The notes under the pieces are model-generated. The model saw only the letters and a program-made list of their open reading frames with translations, ran no database searches and had not been told where the DNA came from. A program made the translations under genes and the position numbers. A stretch of DNA of 64,000 bases from Mesocentrotus franciscanus (Eukaryota > Echinodermata > Echinoidea > Camarodonta > Strongylocentrotidae), in the NCBI GenBank assembly GCA_037976565.1, contig CP137682.1, forward strand, positions 6,136,827-6,200,826, given 5' to 3'. The first letter of the stretch is position 1. Each line of letters begins with the position of its first letter. Shown one piece after another: positions 1 to 12,770 of the stretch.

Positions 1-23
1 AGTAGAAGGCCTTAATTTATAGT

Positions 24-98
24 GTCTGTTTGGAGCCAGAAGGGTGTTAATTTATATAGTTTAACACAGAGTTAATACCCTTCTGGCACTGAACAGAT
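24..98. repeat. 75-bp foldback element, copy 1
   Basis: An inverted pair gtctgtttggagccagaagg / ccttctggcactgaacaga surrounds a tttaacacagagttaa core. Related copies are at about 13416-13490 and 57471-57543, with partial ones at 282-345 and 8363-8413. Confidence 0.6.
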
Positions 99-281
99 TA
101 TACATGTACAGTATAAGTAGGATTTTAGTTCAAGAATGCTATTCAACTTTTCAATCCAGCATTTCATCTAGAGTTGCCTCTCATGACCCAGGTACACAGA
201 ATGATATTTTGAACTTAGTATAACTTAGTAGGCCTATACTTCATACAGGGTACATGTATGTAGGATGAATTTCTTTGAATA

Positions 282-345
282 ACGTCTGCTCAGCGTCAAA
301 AGGGCATAACTCATATAATTTAACACAGACTTATTGCCCTTGTGT
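282..345. repeat. Diverged copy of the 75-bp foldback element
   Basis: Contains gtcaaaagggcataact and tttaacacagacttattgccc, a diverged form of the copy at 24-98. Confidence 0.35.
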
Positions 346-371
346 GTCTCAACAAACAAAACATTATACAT

Positions 372-450
372 GTCAATTCAATTTTTTCAATCGTCAATTC
401 AATTTTTTCAATCGTCAATTCAATTTTTCCAATCGTCAATTCAATTTGGG
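372..450 (+). repeat. 21-bp tandem repeat
   Basis: The unit gtcaattcaattttttcaat+c starts at 372, 393, 414 and 435, an exact 21-base period over nearly four units. Confidence 0.85.
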
Positions 451-455
451 TTTTA

Positions 456-992
456 TTAAAGATACTATGTCCCTTTTGCAGCCAACATCAAATTCTGTAG
501 AACTTTGCAGGAATTATGAATATGTCATGTATGTCCTATCTGTGAAATTTAAACGTTAGCAGTGTCCTAATATTCAAATTATGCAAGGAAACCCGTTTAC
601 TTGCTAGACTTCACTGTCAGACACTATTGAGTGACTGACTGATATTTTTCATCTTTGGTAATAACATACATAAAATGAGCTGTAAAGGGTACATGAGCAT
701 TTGTCTACATCAATAACCCACTTCTTGTAATGGCCAAAATTAAACTGATTGAATCTTTGCGCAGCACAAAACGTACGACCATTCGGTACAATGGTCTGAA
801 AATCAGACTATTACTTACTGGCTTATAGCTCTTAAGTCGATTCGACAACTAATAGTCGTTATTTTCCCACTTAAAGACATTTTCAAGCCCCCCTTTTTTT
901 AGGGAAGTTCTAAATTAGTATTATCTTTCAAATGCCCTTGGAATTTAACCTTTTCATTTTTTTGGCCTGCAAATGGGACATAGTACCTTTAA
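456..992 (+). mobile_element. MITE family A, copy 1
   Basis: This is an element of about 535 bp bounded by inverted termini: it begins ttaaagatactatgtccctt and ends with the complement-like gacatagtacctttaa. Three related copies are at 11028-11492, 27698-29149 (reverse, interrupted) and 48788-49295, all sharing the internal block with tatgaatatgtcatgtatg and the TIRs. There is no coding capacity. TIRs flanked by TTAA-like ends suggest a non-autonomous DNA transposon; the superfamily is uncertain. Confidence 0.75.
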
Positions 993-1199
993 TATACTGT
1001 AAAAAATAAACATTTAAAATATGATACTTGATTGTAGACTGAAGACCAATATGATCATGTTTACAAATTACAACATATCATGGATAACATAACATACCAG
1101 GGTATATAAATGTAAACATTAAACATCAAAGTCATGAATAAAAAAGTAGATGAACCAATAAAAGTGTTTTATATATTACCATATATGTACAATGTACAC

Positions 1200-1202
<3 letters not shown>

Positions 1203-1233
<31 letters not shown>
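1203..1233 (+). repeat. (TA)n microsatellite
   Basis: An uninterrupted ta dinucleotide run of about 30 bases. Confidence 0.9.
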
Positions 1234-1236
<3 letters not shown>

Positions 1237-4200
1237 TGCCGGAAGTTAATATGTATACAGAGTATAGTCAGCACTCAGCTGAATAATATGAACACTGGAA
1301 AAGGGTTAGTTTAAAGTTTGTTTTATGTACACTAATACAAATGTACAGTCATCAGATTATAATGTTTACTTCTTAATCAGGGTGAATGCTATTCCATGAA
1401 AGATTTATGTTTTATTGCATATAATGTTTGGTTATTGTACTGCCCCAGCCAACATAATTATACCAATAGAGTGCATGTATTCCAAAGTTCATGACTATAA
1501 ATGTAAGCCCTGCAAATTAATAATGTCTAGACAGTAGACAGAGAATGAGACAGGAATACGTTTTTGAGGCTTATTAGTGGTGTGGTATTGGAGTGTATAA
1601 ATTCATTGTTATTGATTACTGGTTATTCAGCTAAAAGCTTACAGTTATTTGTAAACCATGCATAGTGTGTATGACCATAGCTACATACATGTACATACAT
1701 ATTCTTTCACAGATGCTTTTATTCAATTTTATTTGGAGGAGTATTCATTAATTTTTTCATACAAGATGTTTGCTGTAAGTCAATAACTTCTTAGAATATA
1801 TCAGAGATATTATATTTAACAGTTCTCTGATCAAATCTTAGCCTGTATGCCAGTAGGCTAGTACATGTACAGTAATTATTAAAGTCCTATATTATTCATA
1901 CCTTTACCAAGTTTTGTAATGTTTTTAAGTATGTGAAAAATCGATTTATGATTTATCCCGATTTATGTTTCTTGAGAATGTGACATATTAAAACTTTCAT
2001 CTAAAAGTATTCAGCAGAGGCCGTAAATTCAACCCGTCCACCTTTCATTCTTGAGTTATGAAAAAACAAAAAAAACATCAAATTTACAAGGGTATGAGTA
2101 ATACAGTTTTTACCTGTCTAAAAGATCTCCCTGTTCATATCATACACATAATACACGTACATGCAAGCATGCAATCTCTACGTCAATTGAGATGTTTTGC
2201 TCAATTAAATCGTGGTTATTGTATTTCATCACTTCAGTCTTGAACTGATCGACATGCTTGATATAAAGTTCATAAGGTAGCTGTGATTGATCTAATTTAC
2301 CATGGTGTTAATTGCAAGTTTACAAACTTGCTGTCAAGGAGCATTTACATGTAGATCTGGCCTTTATCATGGGAGGGGGAGTACATGTACACTTGTACTT
2401 CCAAAGGTACTTTGTAAGCCAAAATTTAGGGGAAAATCATCTCATTTTCAGAACTTTGAACCTTATTTTGTGTCAAACCTTTGGATCATAACAAAACTCT
2501 GGCATCAACATGTGGATTAGTATAGGGCAATTCCATGAAAAATGTTTGCTAGCCAAAAGTCATAAACTTGGCAATATAACTCCAGAGAGATATGTTTTGC
2601 TATGACAGATTTGGTATCAATTTATCAAACAAAAGAGCTCAAAAAAAGCCCTTCACTATGAGTGGTATATCAGGTGGATTATATATATTACGGCAAGATT
2701 TTCTCACCCCCCCCCAAAAAAAAAAAATGTGGCAACATTTTTAGTCAAAACATCCAATCTTTGGATCTCTCTATTCCACACCATAATCACTTTAGACTTG
2801 ATACCTTGGTAGTATATTATAGTTGATTAGTAAATTATATGATTTAACGATAAAGCAAAGCTACATGCATAAGGGTCTATAAAAAGTAGACAAAAGTGTC
2901 ATGTCTGTTACGTTTCACCTGTCATGTCCATTACGTTTCACCTGTCATGTCCGTTACGCTACATTTTTAGCTATTACAAGAAAATGTATAATCCAATTAT
3001 GCAATGAGTATCTATGTATATAGAGCATAATAATAAGCTTCTGTTCACTCCAAAACTAGATTCATTGAACGCCTAAAATAATAGACTTTTCAAACTATTA
3101 AAGTAAAGATCCTTGTCCATTTTGTGTATGTCAGTCTGAATCACTGACTGAAATATGTTTCAGGACTCTTAATTTTGCTTTGAACTGTCTTAAATAAGCA
3201 AAAAGTGCTCTGAATGTTATCCATTACGCTGGAATTGCCCAATTAACAAACATTCAGAAAAGTGTAATGTTAATGTACATGATTGTACACATACATGATT
3301 CAATGTTTCACCTTGTAACAGCTAGGGAAACCAAAAGAAGTTGATCTGTATAATATCCTGTAAAGTACAGGAATCTTGCATTTACGTGTACTGTATGTTC
3401 ATGTAACTGTAGAGGGTATTGTGAGTTGAAATTTTGTTTGATTCAACATTTTATCAGCTTATGTTTTTTACTCTGTGTACCTGCACAAACACAGTTTTTA
3501 ACTTACTACATCTCAATTTTAACTCTAAAGAAAGTCGAGCATTTTCTGCCTTTCATGTTTGAACCTATTTTAGCAAACATAGCATTAACAAATTACATGT
3601 ATTTACAAAGTCCAGAGCTATACTATACATGCCACATTTAAATCTAGCGTACATGTATTATACAATGCATGTGGATGCATTCATTGTATAATCTTCTCAA
3701 AGCTTTAGATTACATTGAGAAGTGCTCCTTTGGACCAATGAAACTTTGATAGAAAGAAAAAAAAAACACCTTCTTATGCATATCGACACTGAGGAAACAC
3801 AATTGTCACAAAGTTTGCCTGTTCAAGCAAAAGAGAACAAGGCCTCTTTTGTGCTTTTTATTGACTCAAATAGGAAGCCAACGAGTGGGTCATGGTAGAT
3901 GGATTAACCATGTTGTATTCACCCCCCCCCCTTCCAAAAAGAAGTAAAATTGAGCCAATTAACACAAGTGAAGAAGAAGAAAACATGCGTGTTCATGTAT
4001 TTGAGTACATTAGCTTTGAAACCCTTAACTGTTAGTTACTACATGAAGATTGTAAGCACTGACCATTTTTATGTCAAAAAACTTGCATTGTCATTATGGT
4101 GATTAATTTATGTTGTGGCATGAAACTGTTGCAAATATTGGCCATGGGTGAAATTCACACAAAAGTTTCTGTTAGTTTGTTCATTTGAAAAAATATTGGA

Positions 4201-4369
4201 TGTATTTTGTGGATCAAGAAAGTTTAGCGGTTGTATTTGTCTTTCTTCTGCACACAATTAAAAGCTTGCAGGCGGTGATATAGAAATGATATCTTTAGAA
4301 TATTGAGGTATTTAGATGTGTTGTAAGAACATAGATGTTACTATGTATCTTGTCTGACTGAATTGTTTG
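1234..4369. other. Intergenic DNA, no gene seen
   Basis: AT-rich DNA without supported coding frames. Three tandem copies of ctgtcatgtc[tc]gttacgtttca-like units lie near 2898-2957, and homopolymer C/A runs near 2706 and 3921. Confidence 0.4.
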
Positions 4370-4790
4370 GAGGGGTTGATAAAGTTGTTTTAGTTTGTTG
4401 GTTCCTCCAAACCCATATTGATTCAAAGAGGGTGGGGATGGAGAAACATGTTAAGCAAAGTTAAACTAAGGTCTGGGGCTTTATAGGAAGGAACTTTCCA
4501 AAAACCAAATGTCATTGGATTGGGATAGAAATTTTATAACTGATCAAGCCAATCTAGTCAGGTCTTGGGCTTTTAGATCAGTGGCGTAATTTAGTTCTCC
4601 CAAACCATATTTCATTGAATAGAAATGGGGATGGGAGGACACAGATTAAGCTAATTAATGTAGTGTCTGGAGCTTTAGGAGGGGCTTAATTAAGATTCCA
4701 AAACCAAATTTTATTGAATTGAATTAGGGAGGGGATGGGAGAAACAGATTAATCCAAAGCTTATTAATGTAATGTTTAAAACCTGAGGAT
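4370..4790 (+). repeat. Diverged tandem repeat, about 95-105 bp units
   Basis: Three to four units share ggctttaggaggg-like, ccaaaaccaaattt-like and ggggatgggagaa-like blocks in the same order. Equivalent points fall near 4475, 4567 and 4670. Confidence 0.55.
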
Positions 4791-5571
4791 AGGCTTAAGA
4801 GGATAGGATTGTCACCTCAATAGTCGACTCTTCTTTAATAGTAGGAAGTGAAGCTAGACAAGGAATAGAAGTGGGAGACTGATGCTCATTTGAATATACC
4901 TGTAGACTGTTAACTAATTGATTAATTGATAACCTACATTCTGGCACAATGTTGACACAGTCTACTGAGTATAGAAGCATGATATGGTAGAAGATATAAA
5001 TGTAGTGCTAAATAAAACATACCAGTACTGTTCTGTTAATTTGCATTCTTTTATTCTTGTACTTATCTTATTTCAGTATATCTGTATTAGATACAGGTGA
5101 ATAGAAATTATGGTTTCTTTCACGTAGAAGTTGTTTACATGAAATTATGCTGTTCATTAAATTTAATTTAATTGTTCAGCCTATAAATATACCTTTTATA
5201 ATGTGAATACATTGTATGTGTTATTTGCAGGGCTTCAATTTAATTTTTTCATGATCTATTCTTAATGCATTTATAAGCCCCCCTGTTAAATGTCTTGAAT
5301 CTTGGAAGCCCCAGAGATAGAATCTTGGGACCTCATGTGTCTCAGGTGCCCTTTTAGTGTTGAGCAATAATTTCAAAAGAGCATACATGTATATTACTTT
5401 TGAGTTTTGACAGAGTTTACAAAAATAAAGAAGCACAAAATGAGAATGTAGAAGATTTGAAATATCAGTGATTGATTTGATATCAGCATTATTTAAAAGT
5501 TACTAGATTTCTCTTGACTTTTCATGAGTATGAATGAAGCTACAGTATATTGTATAAATTATGTATTGTAG

Positions 5572-5765
5572 GTTATGTGATGTGATGTGATGTGATGGTT
5601 ATTTTACCTGACTGCTAAGAAAGCATAAATGCTTGTAAGTAAGCAGCCAGACGGCCGATGGCTTTAGGTCCTCACCGAGGGACCTGATAGTGAGGATTAA
5701 TGCCTTACCAAAGGGCACTAGTGCATCGACTTGGTTTCGAACCAGGTTCGAAACCATGTCCTTTA
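5572..5765 (-). mobile_element. SINE body with short tandem tail, reverse orientation
   Basis: On the minus strand it reads caaggcatt-like and ggtccctcggtgagg segments, then ggccgtctggctgcttactt, and ends in a (catca)n tail seen on the plus strand as repeated gtgat at 5574-5597. The B-box-like ggttcgaaacc duplication lies near its other end. No complete tRNA head is seen. Confidence 0.4.
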
Positions 5766-5804
5766 AAATCACTTTCCATGATCATAATAGAGCTGCAGAA
5801 TCAA

Positions 5805-6412
5805 CTGTTCAGCCTATAGGAAATTTATATGAAACGTCTTATAAAAACATGCTATAAAGATTAATCATATAGCGAAAGGAGCATACAGACTACAGAACAA
5901 CATCGTATAAAGAATCATCATATAGCGAAAGGAGCATACAGACTACAGAACAACATCGTATAAAGAATCATCATATAGCGATAGGAGCATACAGACTACA
6001 GAACAACATCGTATAAAGAATCATCATATAGCGAAAGGAGCATACAGACTACAGAACAACATCGTATAAAGAATCATCATATAACGATAGGAGCATACAG
6101 ACTACAGAACAACATAGTATAAAAAAACTAGTTTTGAAGCAGTCAATTGACATGACAGTCGACCCATCATCAGTGCACATTCATACTATTTGTATATACC
6201 GGTATATCATTCTGACTACTACAGGACTCTGGTTCTTTATTGAGTTATCTTTTGAAACAGTGCTCAAATATTTCGCTGTACTACGTTTCATTATACGATT
6301 TATCTCTTTATACAGCGTTTAGACTAGGAAAAGAGTAATTACTTATTGTATAGCTTTCTTGTATAGCTATACAATGAATACTGATAGACTGAACGCTGTG
6401 TTACAGCTAGCT
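5805..6412. mobile_element. TIR element family E with internal 53-bp tandem array
   Basis: The element is related to those at 42496-42927, 57116-57412 and 62994-63330 by shared strings (gtatagctatacaatgaa, tataaagaaac/atcat, agactagg near the ends). This copy contains a 53-bp tandem array at about 5850-6122 and a right part ending with tagactgaacgctg. Confidence 0.5.
5850..6122 (+). repeat. 53-bp tandem repeat, about five units
   Basis: The unit contains agcgaaaggagcatacagac followed by tacagaacaacatcgtataa and agaatcatcatat. The agcg start of each unit falls at 5871, 5924, 5977, 6030 and 6083, an exact 53-base period. Single-base changes (aaagg/atagg) alternate among units. Confidence 0.85.
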
Positions 6413-6419
6413 CCGTAGT

Positions 6420-7640
6420 TGATGTTATCTAGATTTCTGGCTTCCTGTAGGCATGTATTTTGTGCATTTTATAAACTGCTTTACGTCATGTGGTCTAAAC
6501 AATTTGAGGCTGTTACAGTTATTTCATTAGAATTGGTCCCAAATTGCTCTTATTTTATAGTCCTATGACATAAAGTACGTAGGTGGAAATAGTCAATTTA
6601 GCAGTCATATTATCATCAAATTGTGTCACGCACTAAATTGTTTTCCATTTGGGATTGTAAGTTTTGACATTATTAGAAAATACTATAATACTTTACAGAA
6701 CAGTCCATAATCTATTGGGTCACAATACTGTATTATAGCTTTACTGTGCCCCAAATTAAACCATTGCATAATTGAAAAATAGATTAATGCCATCCATATC
6801 TGTTGTGTTTTAACACCCATTAAAGCTGTTGTGAGTTATGACAAATGCAGTGATCAAATTGAAGTTTAATGTGTAACTATCAATTTAGGGATCATCTTTT
6901 CAAGCAGGGATTATATTTAGTCTGTTTTATCAGACAGTGTGTTTTTGTCCTCTCAGTGGAGCTGAGCCATAGGGCATCCATTATTGAAGAATGTTAGGAA
7001 ATTCAAAAACCTGGATAGGGAGTGGCAAATGCATTTATATATCTACATGTATTGAACAATTTGGGGAAAAGGGTTGTAAATTCAGAGTTACAGGTACTAT
7101 GGTCTGTTTAGAGACAGAAAGCTGTTATTCATATATTTTATTTATTTATTTATTTATTGTTGTTGCTCCAAATAGACAATTTCTTCCCCTTTAATACTGT
7201 TTAACTGGAGAAAAAAAAACTGTTCATATGTCGGGTGCTTCTGATTTGACGGTAGTGTGTAGACTGCTGTTACAGATAAAAGACATGAATGTGAGAGCTA
7301 GGTTCTTTCTTTCTAATCTGTATTGATGTGGACAGCTGTTCTTATTAGAGATTAATCAAAGTTAATCATTAACCTCATAGGATATAACGTAGATTATCTT
7401 GTATTGGTCAGATAGGGACTTCCCCTATTACCGTATCTGCATCCTATTCTAGTATTCTTGAATTCATTGGTGCTTCATACATGTAGCTGTGGAAATTACA
7501 TTCATTGAAATGCAGTCTTGTTTGGGTATTAAACTTGACACTCGCTCTGGAATCTGATTTCGGTCACTCTACAAAATTTATTTTGAGACAAACAACAAAC
7601 CTTGAAATAATCCTGATTAGGGTAAGAATTTCTTACTTTT
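6420..7640. other. Intergenic DNA, no gene seen
   Basis: The open frames are short and AT-rich with no domain. There is a (ttta)n run near 7140. Confidence 0.4.
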
Positions 7641-7645
7641 CTGAG

Positions 7646-8870
7646 CTCTAGATCGTAATTGCTGATCCTTCACCTGTTTTAGTGTATTTACTATCATATC
7701 TCATTTCTGCATTCGGTAATTGTAGTAGCATTACTGGATTAAGTTAGCAGTTCACTCTCATATCTTTGTAAGTTCTTGTTAACCGTTTGCCATTTCTTGA
7801 GAAGGTTGCTTGAAATGCAGAAATATGCACAAAATATTAAAATGAGGTTTAACAACTTTTGAGTCATTAGTGTTCTTAAAACAGAAAATATAGACAGGTG
7901 GTTTGCTATAGCAGATTTCACTCACTTTTTTTCTCAATGAACTTTGAATGAAAGAGAAATTTAAAATAATGCAGTTTTCATTTGTGCACCATCTCCATAC
8001 TGTACAACATCACCTTCAGTTATGTTGATAAAACTCTCCATAAAAACATTCAGGTTTTTCAACAAAATAAATTGTCTTCAAAGTTCAAACTAACACCTGA
8101 GAAAGGTGAAAACTTATGGTTCCCTCAAAGTGTTATGACTTTCCTCTTTTTTTCCCCCTTTTTTATGAAACATATTTTAATGTCTTCAAAATGATTGACA
8201 CCAAATTAATTGAGATGAATATGTGGTTTGAAACCTGTGCCTTAATTGTGTGTATGGAGTCATTTTATTTTGTGGCATAGATCAGATCAAGTTCAAGTAT
8301 CTGGCAGCAAACATTCCTTGAGTGTAACAAACAAACTACATGTAAGTTAGCTTTAGGACATCATGTTTGGTGCCAGAAGGGTGTTCATTTATTTATTTTA
8401 ACACAGAGTAATTGAGAAGGATGTGGTTTTTAACCTGTGCCTAGCATGCATGGAGTCATTTTATTGTCTCTTGTGACCTAGATAAATCAAGTTCATGTAT
8501 AACATTCATTGAGGAATATACAATACCAAGGTACGATGAAGCTTCAAGGATTTCCGCATTTCCTCTAAATCGTAGTTGCTGATCACTTCTGCATTCTGTA
8601 ATTGATGTAGCATTACTGGATTAAGTTAGCAGTTCACTCTCATATCTTTGTAAGTTTTTGTCAACCGTTTGCCATTTCTTGAGAAGGTTGCTTGGAATGT
8701 AGAAATCCTGTTGAAACCTGTGCCTTAATTGTGTGTGTGAGTCATTTTATTGTCTTTTGTGACCTAGATAAATCAAGTTCATATGTAACATTTCAAGTTC
8801 ATATGTAACATTCATCAAGGAATATACAATACCAAGGTACAACAAAGCTTCAGGATTTGTGCATGTTCCA
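7646..8870 (+). repeat. Local duplication cluster
   Basis: The block with cattactggattaagttagc and ccatttcttgagaaggttgc at 7730-7825 recurs at 8607-8702. The block with cctgtgccttaattgtgtg and aagttcatgtataacattca occurs near 8235, 8430 and 8715. The copies are direct and moderately diverged. No coding frame spans them. Confidence 0.65.
8363..8413. repeat. Partial copy of the 75-bp foldback element
   Basis: Contains tgtttggtgccagaagggtg and tttaacacagagtaatt, but the second arm is missing. Confidence 0.4.
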
Positions 8871-8999
8871 ACTTTTGACTTATACCTTCAATTAAAAATG
8901 GTTGTAAATGTCTGCTGATTAGCAGGAAGGGTGCACTGTACAATGTAATACTAGTCTGCATGCTCAGACTCTAATTTGATGCTTTACCCGCAAAATCCC

Positions 9000-9186
9000 T
9001 TAAAGCCCCTCTGCACTAGTTTGGCCAGGAGGGATTTGCGTGGTCACTGACAGGTTGTTATCTCATCAACTCAGCTCTCAATTAACATAAGAAAAAGAGG
9101 ATCATGGGGGACCAACAGGTACCACTTAGGCATTGTTTTCTATATAAAGGGAGCAAGTAGCTACAAGTAGTACAGTGGGGCTTTAA
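9000..9186 (+). mobile_element. MITE family C, copy 1 (TTAA-ended)
   Basis: This element of 187 bp has ends ttaaagcccct...ggggctttaa. Further copies are at 21310-21508, 26315-26514 and 52794-52986. TTAA at both borders suggests piggyBac-type insertion, or a 3-bp TTA/TAA target as in Harbinger; the termini do not decide between them. There is no coding capacity. Confidence 0.72.
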
Positions 9187-9820
9187 GCGTTGAAGCAGAG
9201 CCTAAAATATGAGTCTCTGGCTGTGTCAAATACAGCTAAAGTACAGAGCATATGGTGTGCAGTAGACCATGCAGACGCTGTTACGCACTTTGACTGACAA
9301 GGGTTTGTGCTTGCAAACTATAATGTGCGTGTGATACTACCATACAAAAGACAACCAAAATAGAATATTGCTAAATATATTTTACACTTGAGCCAAGTTG
9401 ACTTTCCAAAGCCTGACAGGAGACCCAGTTCACCACGCAAGCATCTGATAGAGTTATGACAAGGCAGTGAAGATTATGTTCACAAGGCCGTATCATCATA
9501 CCATGATTAAAAGTGAACCATGCTTAGAGATCATTTTGTCCTTCCAGGGTAAGTGAAGTAGAGCCCTACATCACAATCCCATATTATTTGTACAGTTTTC
9601 ATGTACATGTAGGCCTATAGAGATTTGCAAGATGTCCAAATCCTCTTCACAATATCTGGGGGTTTACCAGTGCAGTAACTATGACAATGGGAAAATTCAA
9701 TGCCAGATGTATGTAATTGCAATTAATAAATCATTCATTTGAATAGTTGTTATTACAAAACTAATCTGCTCTTTAATCTTTGTATTTTTTTTTTTTTTTC
9801 AATTTCAGGACCCTTCCATA

Positions 9821-10095
9821 TTCAGTTGGGCCTGAAAGTTTACATACATATATACCTGCTCGAAAAGTAATGTACATTATCACAACTTCACTCATCCCTG
9901 CCAAATTTTCACATTAGGAAGATAGACAAGTTTGGTCTCTGTTTAACGCATACATAGTATTCACATCACCAATCACTCTGAGACATTTACCGGTATATAC
10001 AATTATATGACTCCTGATGGGAATGAGTGCAGTTGTGAAAATGTTAGTTAACTGTTTTTCTTCCAGGTGTATGTAAACTTTGGGGCCCAACTGTA
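9821..10095. mobile_element. Tc1-type MITE
   Basis: The element is 275 bp flanked by TA (9819-9820 and 10096-10097). Inverted ends of 27 bases with three mismatches carry the cagttgggcc...aaagtttacatac pattern. TIRs with cagttg and agtttacatac are typical of Tc1-like transposons. The interior is too short for a transposase. Confidence 0.75.
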
Positions 10096-10099
10096 TATG

Positions 10100-11020
10100 G
10101 TCTTCTACATATGTATATACATGTTATCTATGTGTTTATGTTTCTGATATTATCATGAGATTTGATTTAATAAATATATATAAAATATGTATTTAATTTT
10201 ATTTGTTCACGATCAACAATTTGGTGGGGTTTTTTTGCCGCAAAAAAGGCTGTCAACAACTCAAAATTTGAGAGAGTTTAGCTAGGTTTTATAGTACATA
10301 CTTGTTGTACAACTGTATGTTCATGGAAAAGGAGATATAAATATAATTATTTTGGCTTAAGTTGTTTGAATAAAGATTAATGCAATATTTGTTTTCAATA
10401 TTTTTATGGAAGTGAATCTCAACAATTGCAGTTTGGATAATTGTTATGATTTTGTATCACAAGACAAAAGATTTCCTTGATATAGATTTCAGCTTACGTT
10501 TGGTATTAATCCTATCTCTGCTCAAAGCAAATTGATAGTCATCAATTATTCTATGATTGATTGGAGGACTTGAGATTGATTAAGATCATTCACAGTGCTA
10601 ATTAAATGCTCTTACATGCTTTGATATTAATGATATCATTAAATACTAAAAGATGAATTAAAGTCATCTGTAGAATAATTATCCCTTTTTTTCCTTTTGT
10701 TTCAGTTCTGCATGTTTCATCCTCACAACTGCATGAAACCGATCCCTCTTTACATGTACATGATGAGTTGATTATGACCAACATCAAAATAGAAGACAGG
10801 TGTTTATTATTTATCAAGTAAAGGTAAATTATTAATTATTTTACACCTCAGATGTAATTTAAGCATGAATAATTGTAAACAACAACAACAAGCTATTGCA
10901 ATATTTGATCAAATTGATCTAGGATAATGACAATGTTATTTAGTAGCATTTGGTATTTCCAAGAGACAATTTAGAGCTGGTCACATTGAAACATGATAAC
11001 AATAACCTCTGTCTATAATA
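10100..11020. other. Intergenic DNA, no gene seen
   Basis: AT-rich. An acceptor-like ccttttgtttcag ends at 10705, but the sequence after it has no continued frame. Confidence 0.35.
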
Positions 11021-11027
11021 GATGTAT

Positions 11028-11492
11028 TGAAGGTAGTGTATCCCTTTTGCAGCCAACATCAAATTCTGTAGAACTTTGCAGGAATTATGAATATGTCACG
11101 TATGTCCTATCTGTGAAATTTAAACGTTAGCAGTGTCCTAGTATTCAGATTATGCAAGGAAACCCGTTTACTTTCTAGACTTCACTGTCAGACACTATTG
11201 AGTGACTGACTGACTTCTTTCTTTTCTTTGGTAATAACATACATAAAATGAGCTGTAAAGGGTGCATGAGCATTTGTCTACATCAATAACCCACTTCTTG
11301 TAATGGCCAAAATTAAACTGATTGAATCTTTGCGCAGCACAAAACATACGACCATTCGGTACAAGAGACATAAAAAGACATTTTCAAGCCCTTTTGTTTT
11401 GAGGGAAGTTCTAAATTAGTATTATTTTTCAAATGCCTTTGGAATTTAACCTTTTCATTTTTGGCCTGCAAATGAGACATAGTACCTTTAAA
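11028..11492 (+). mobile_element. MITE family A, copy 2 (internally deleted)
   Basis: Same orientation and ends as the copy at 456-992, with a damaged left terminus (ggtagtgtatccc). It lacks an internal block of roughly 70 bases (the ctattacttactggc ... gttattttcccac segment) present in the other three copies. Confidence 0.72.
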
Positions 11493-12770
11493 GTAGAGAA
11501 AATTGGTGCTGAAGGTTCATAACACAGTGAGCACCATACATTCTTTTTACATAGACCGAGTTATCATCATTATTGTTAATTTGTGACCATGACGGGGGCT
11601 CTTTTCACCATACTTCTCACACCTTATACTCAGGTTAAAAATTAGTCATTAACTTCAGTTTCACACTTAATCAATAATTGTAATGAAACTGAATTATACC
11701 CATTCAGTTCCTCATTGCCTGTGCTCCCCGTTCCTTGGCACTGCACCAAATAAGGTGAAATTTGGGATTAAATTGTTGATTCATCAAATGCAATGGGGCT
11801 TCTAAGTACCACCCTTCTACAACAAAGAATGCACAGAGACACACATTCTTTGACCTAAGTTGTACTAATACATGATTGTATGACCTTCTGAAAAGTACAC
11901 ATCAGATTATCTGGTGAGAGCTTAAACATACCGGTATGCAATATTTCATGCAGTTTTGTTCTTTGGGCTCTTTAATGTAATATTTGCATAGTTCTATGAA
12001 CATAATTATGTTCCTTCACTCTGCTTGTATGCTGTATCTTCAAACTATTTATGATTACACATTTTCACTGTATATGTACATGTTATATGTACATGTTATA
12101 TGTAGCCATAGTTTACTTGTGAGTGTGTAAGCTATATATGAATCACATAACAAACACTAAAATCCACCTTGACCAGTAATTTACCTGCTCAGAAGTCAAT
12201 AAACCTGAACTGAACTAACGTTCAATTTTATGCATGTTTCTCTCCAGAACCCATGGTTACTAATGTGTAATTCACCCGCCAGGCATAATGGCATATCTAT
12301 TTTTCATCATTTGTTGCTATGCCAGGCAAGCTTTTAAGTTGCCAAGAGAAACTTATGTTAAAAAAGTATTGATAAACAGTACAAAATTTTCTGCTTGAAG
12401 CCTTGAACCATATTAGTTTTGTTGAACCTCTCCCTCTACATGACTGGAGCCTTGCATTAACAAATAAGCTTCACTTATTTTGATGGCCTCCTGCACAATA
12501 CTGAAATACATTTATCAGAAGTGGAGAAAGTACAATGGAAATTAATAATTACCCCCTCATTGGCGGACACACACATGTAGTTGCTACTCTATAGTAACTG
12601 CATCAGAAATTTGGCGGAACAGACGTCCCCAAAAAGTTTTCTATATTGGAATCATATCCTCTTCTTTCACATCCATCTGTCTTCACTCCTCTAAACATCC
12701 TTCTTTCATCCTTCTCATACCTCTCCATATCAGTTCATTTTCTTTTGTTTTTCATTCTCTTTTCCTCCTC
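11493..12770. other. Intergenic DNA, no gene seen
   Basis: Nothing recognised, apart from a short tatatgtacatgt direct repeat near 12072. Confidence 0.35.
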
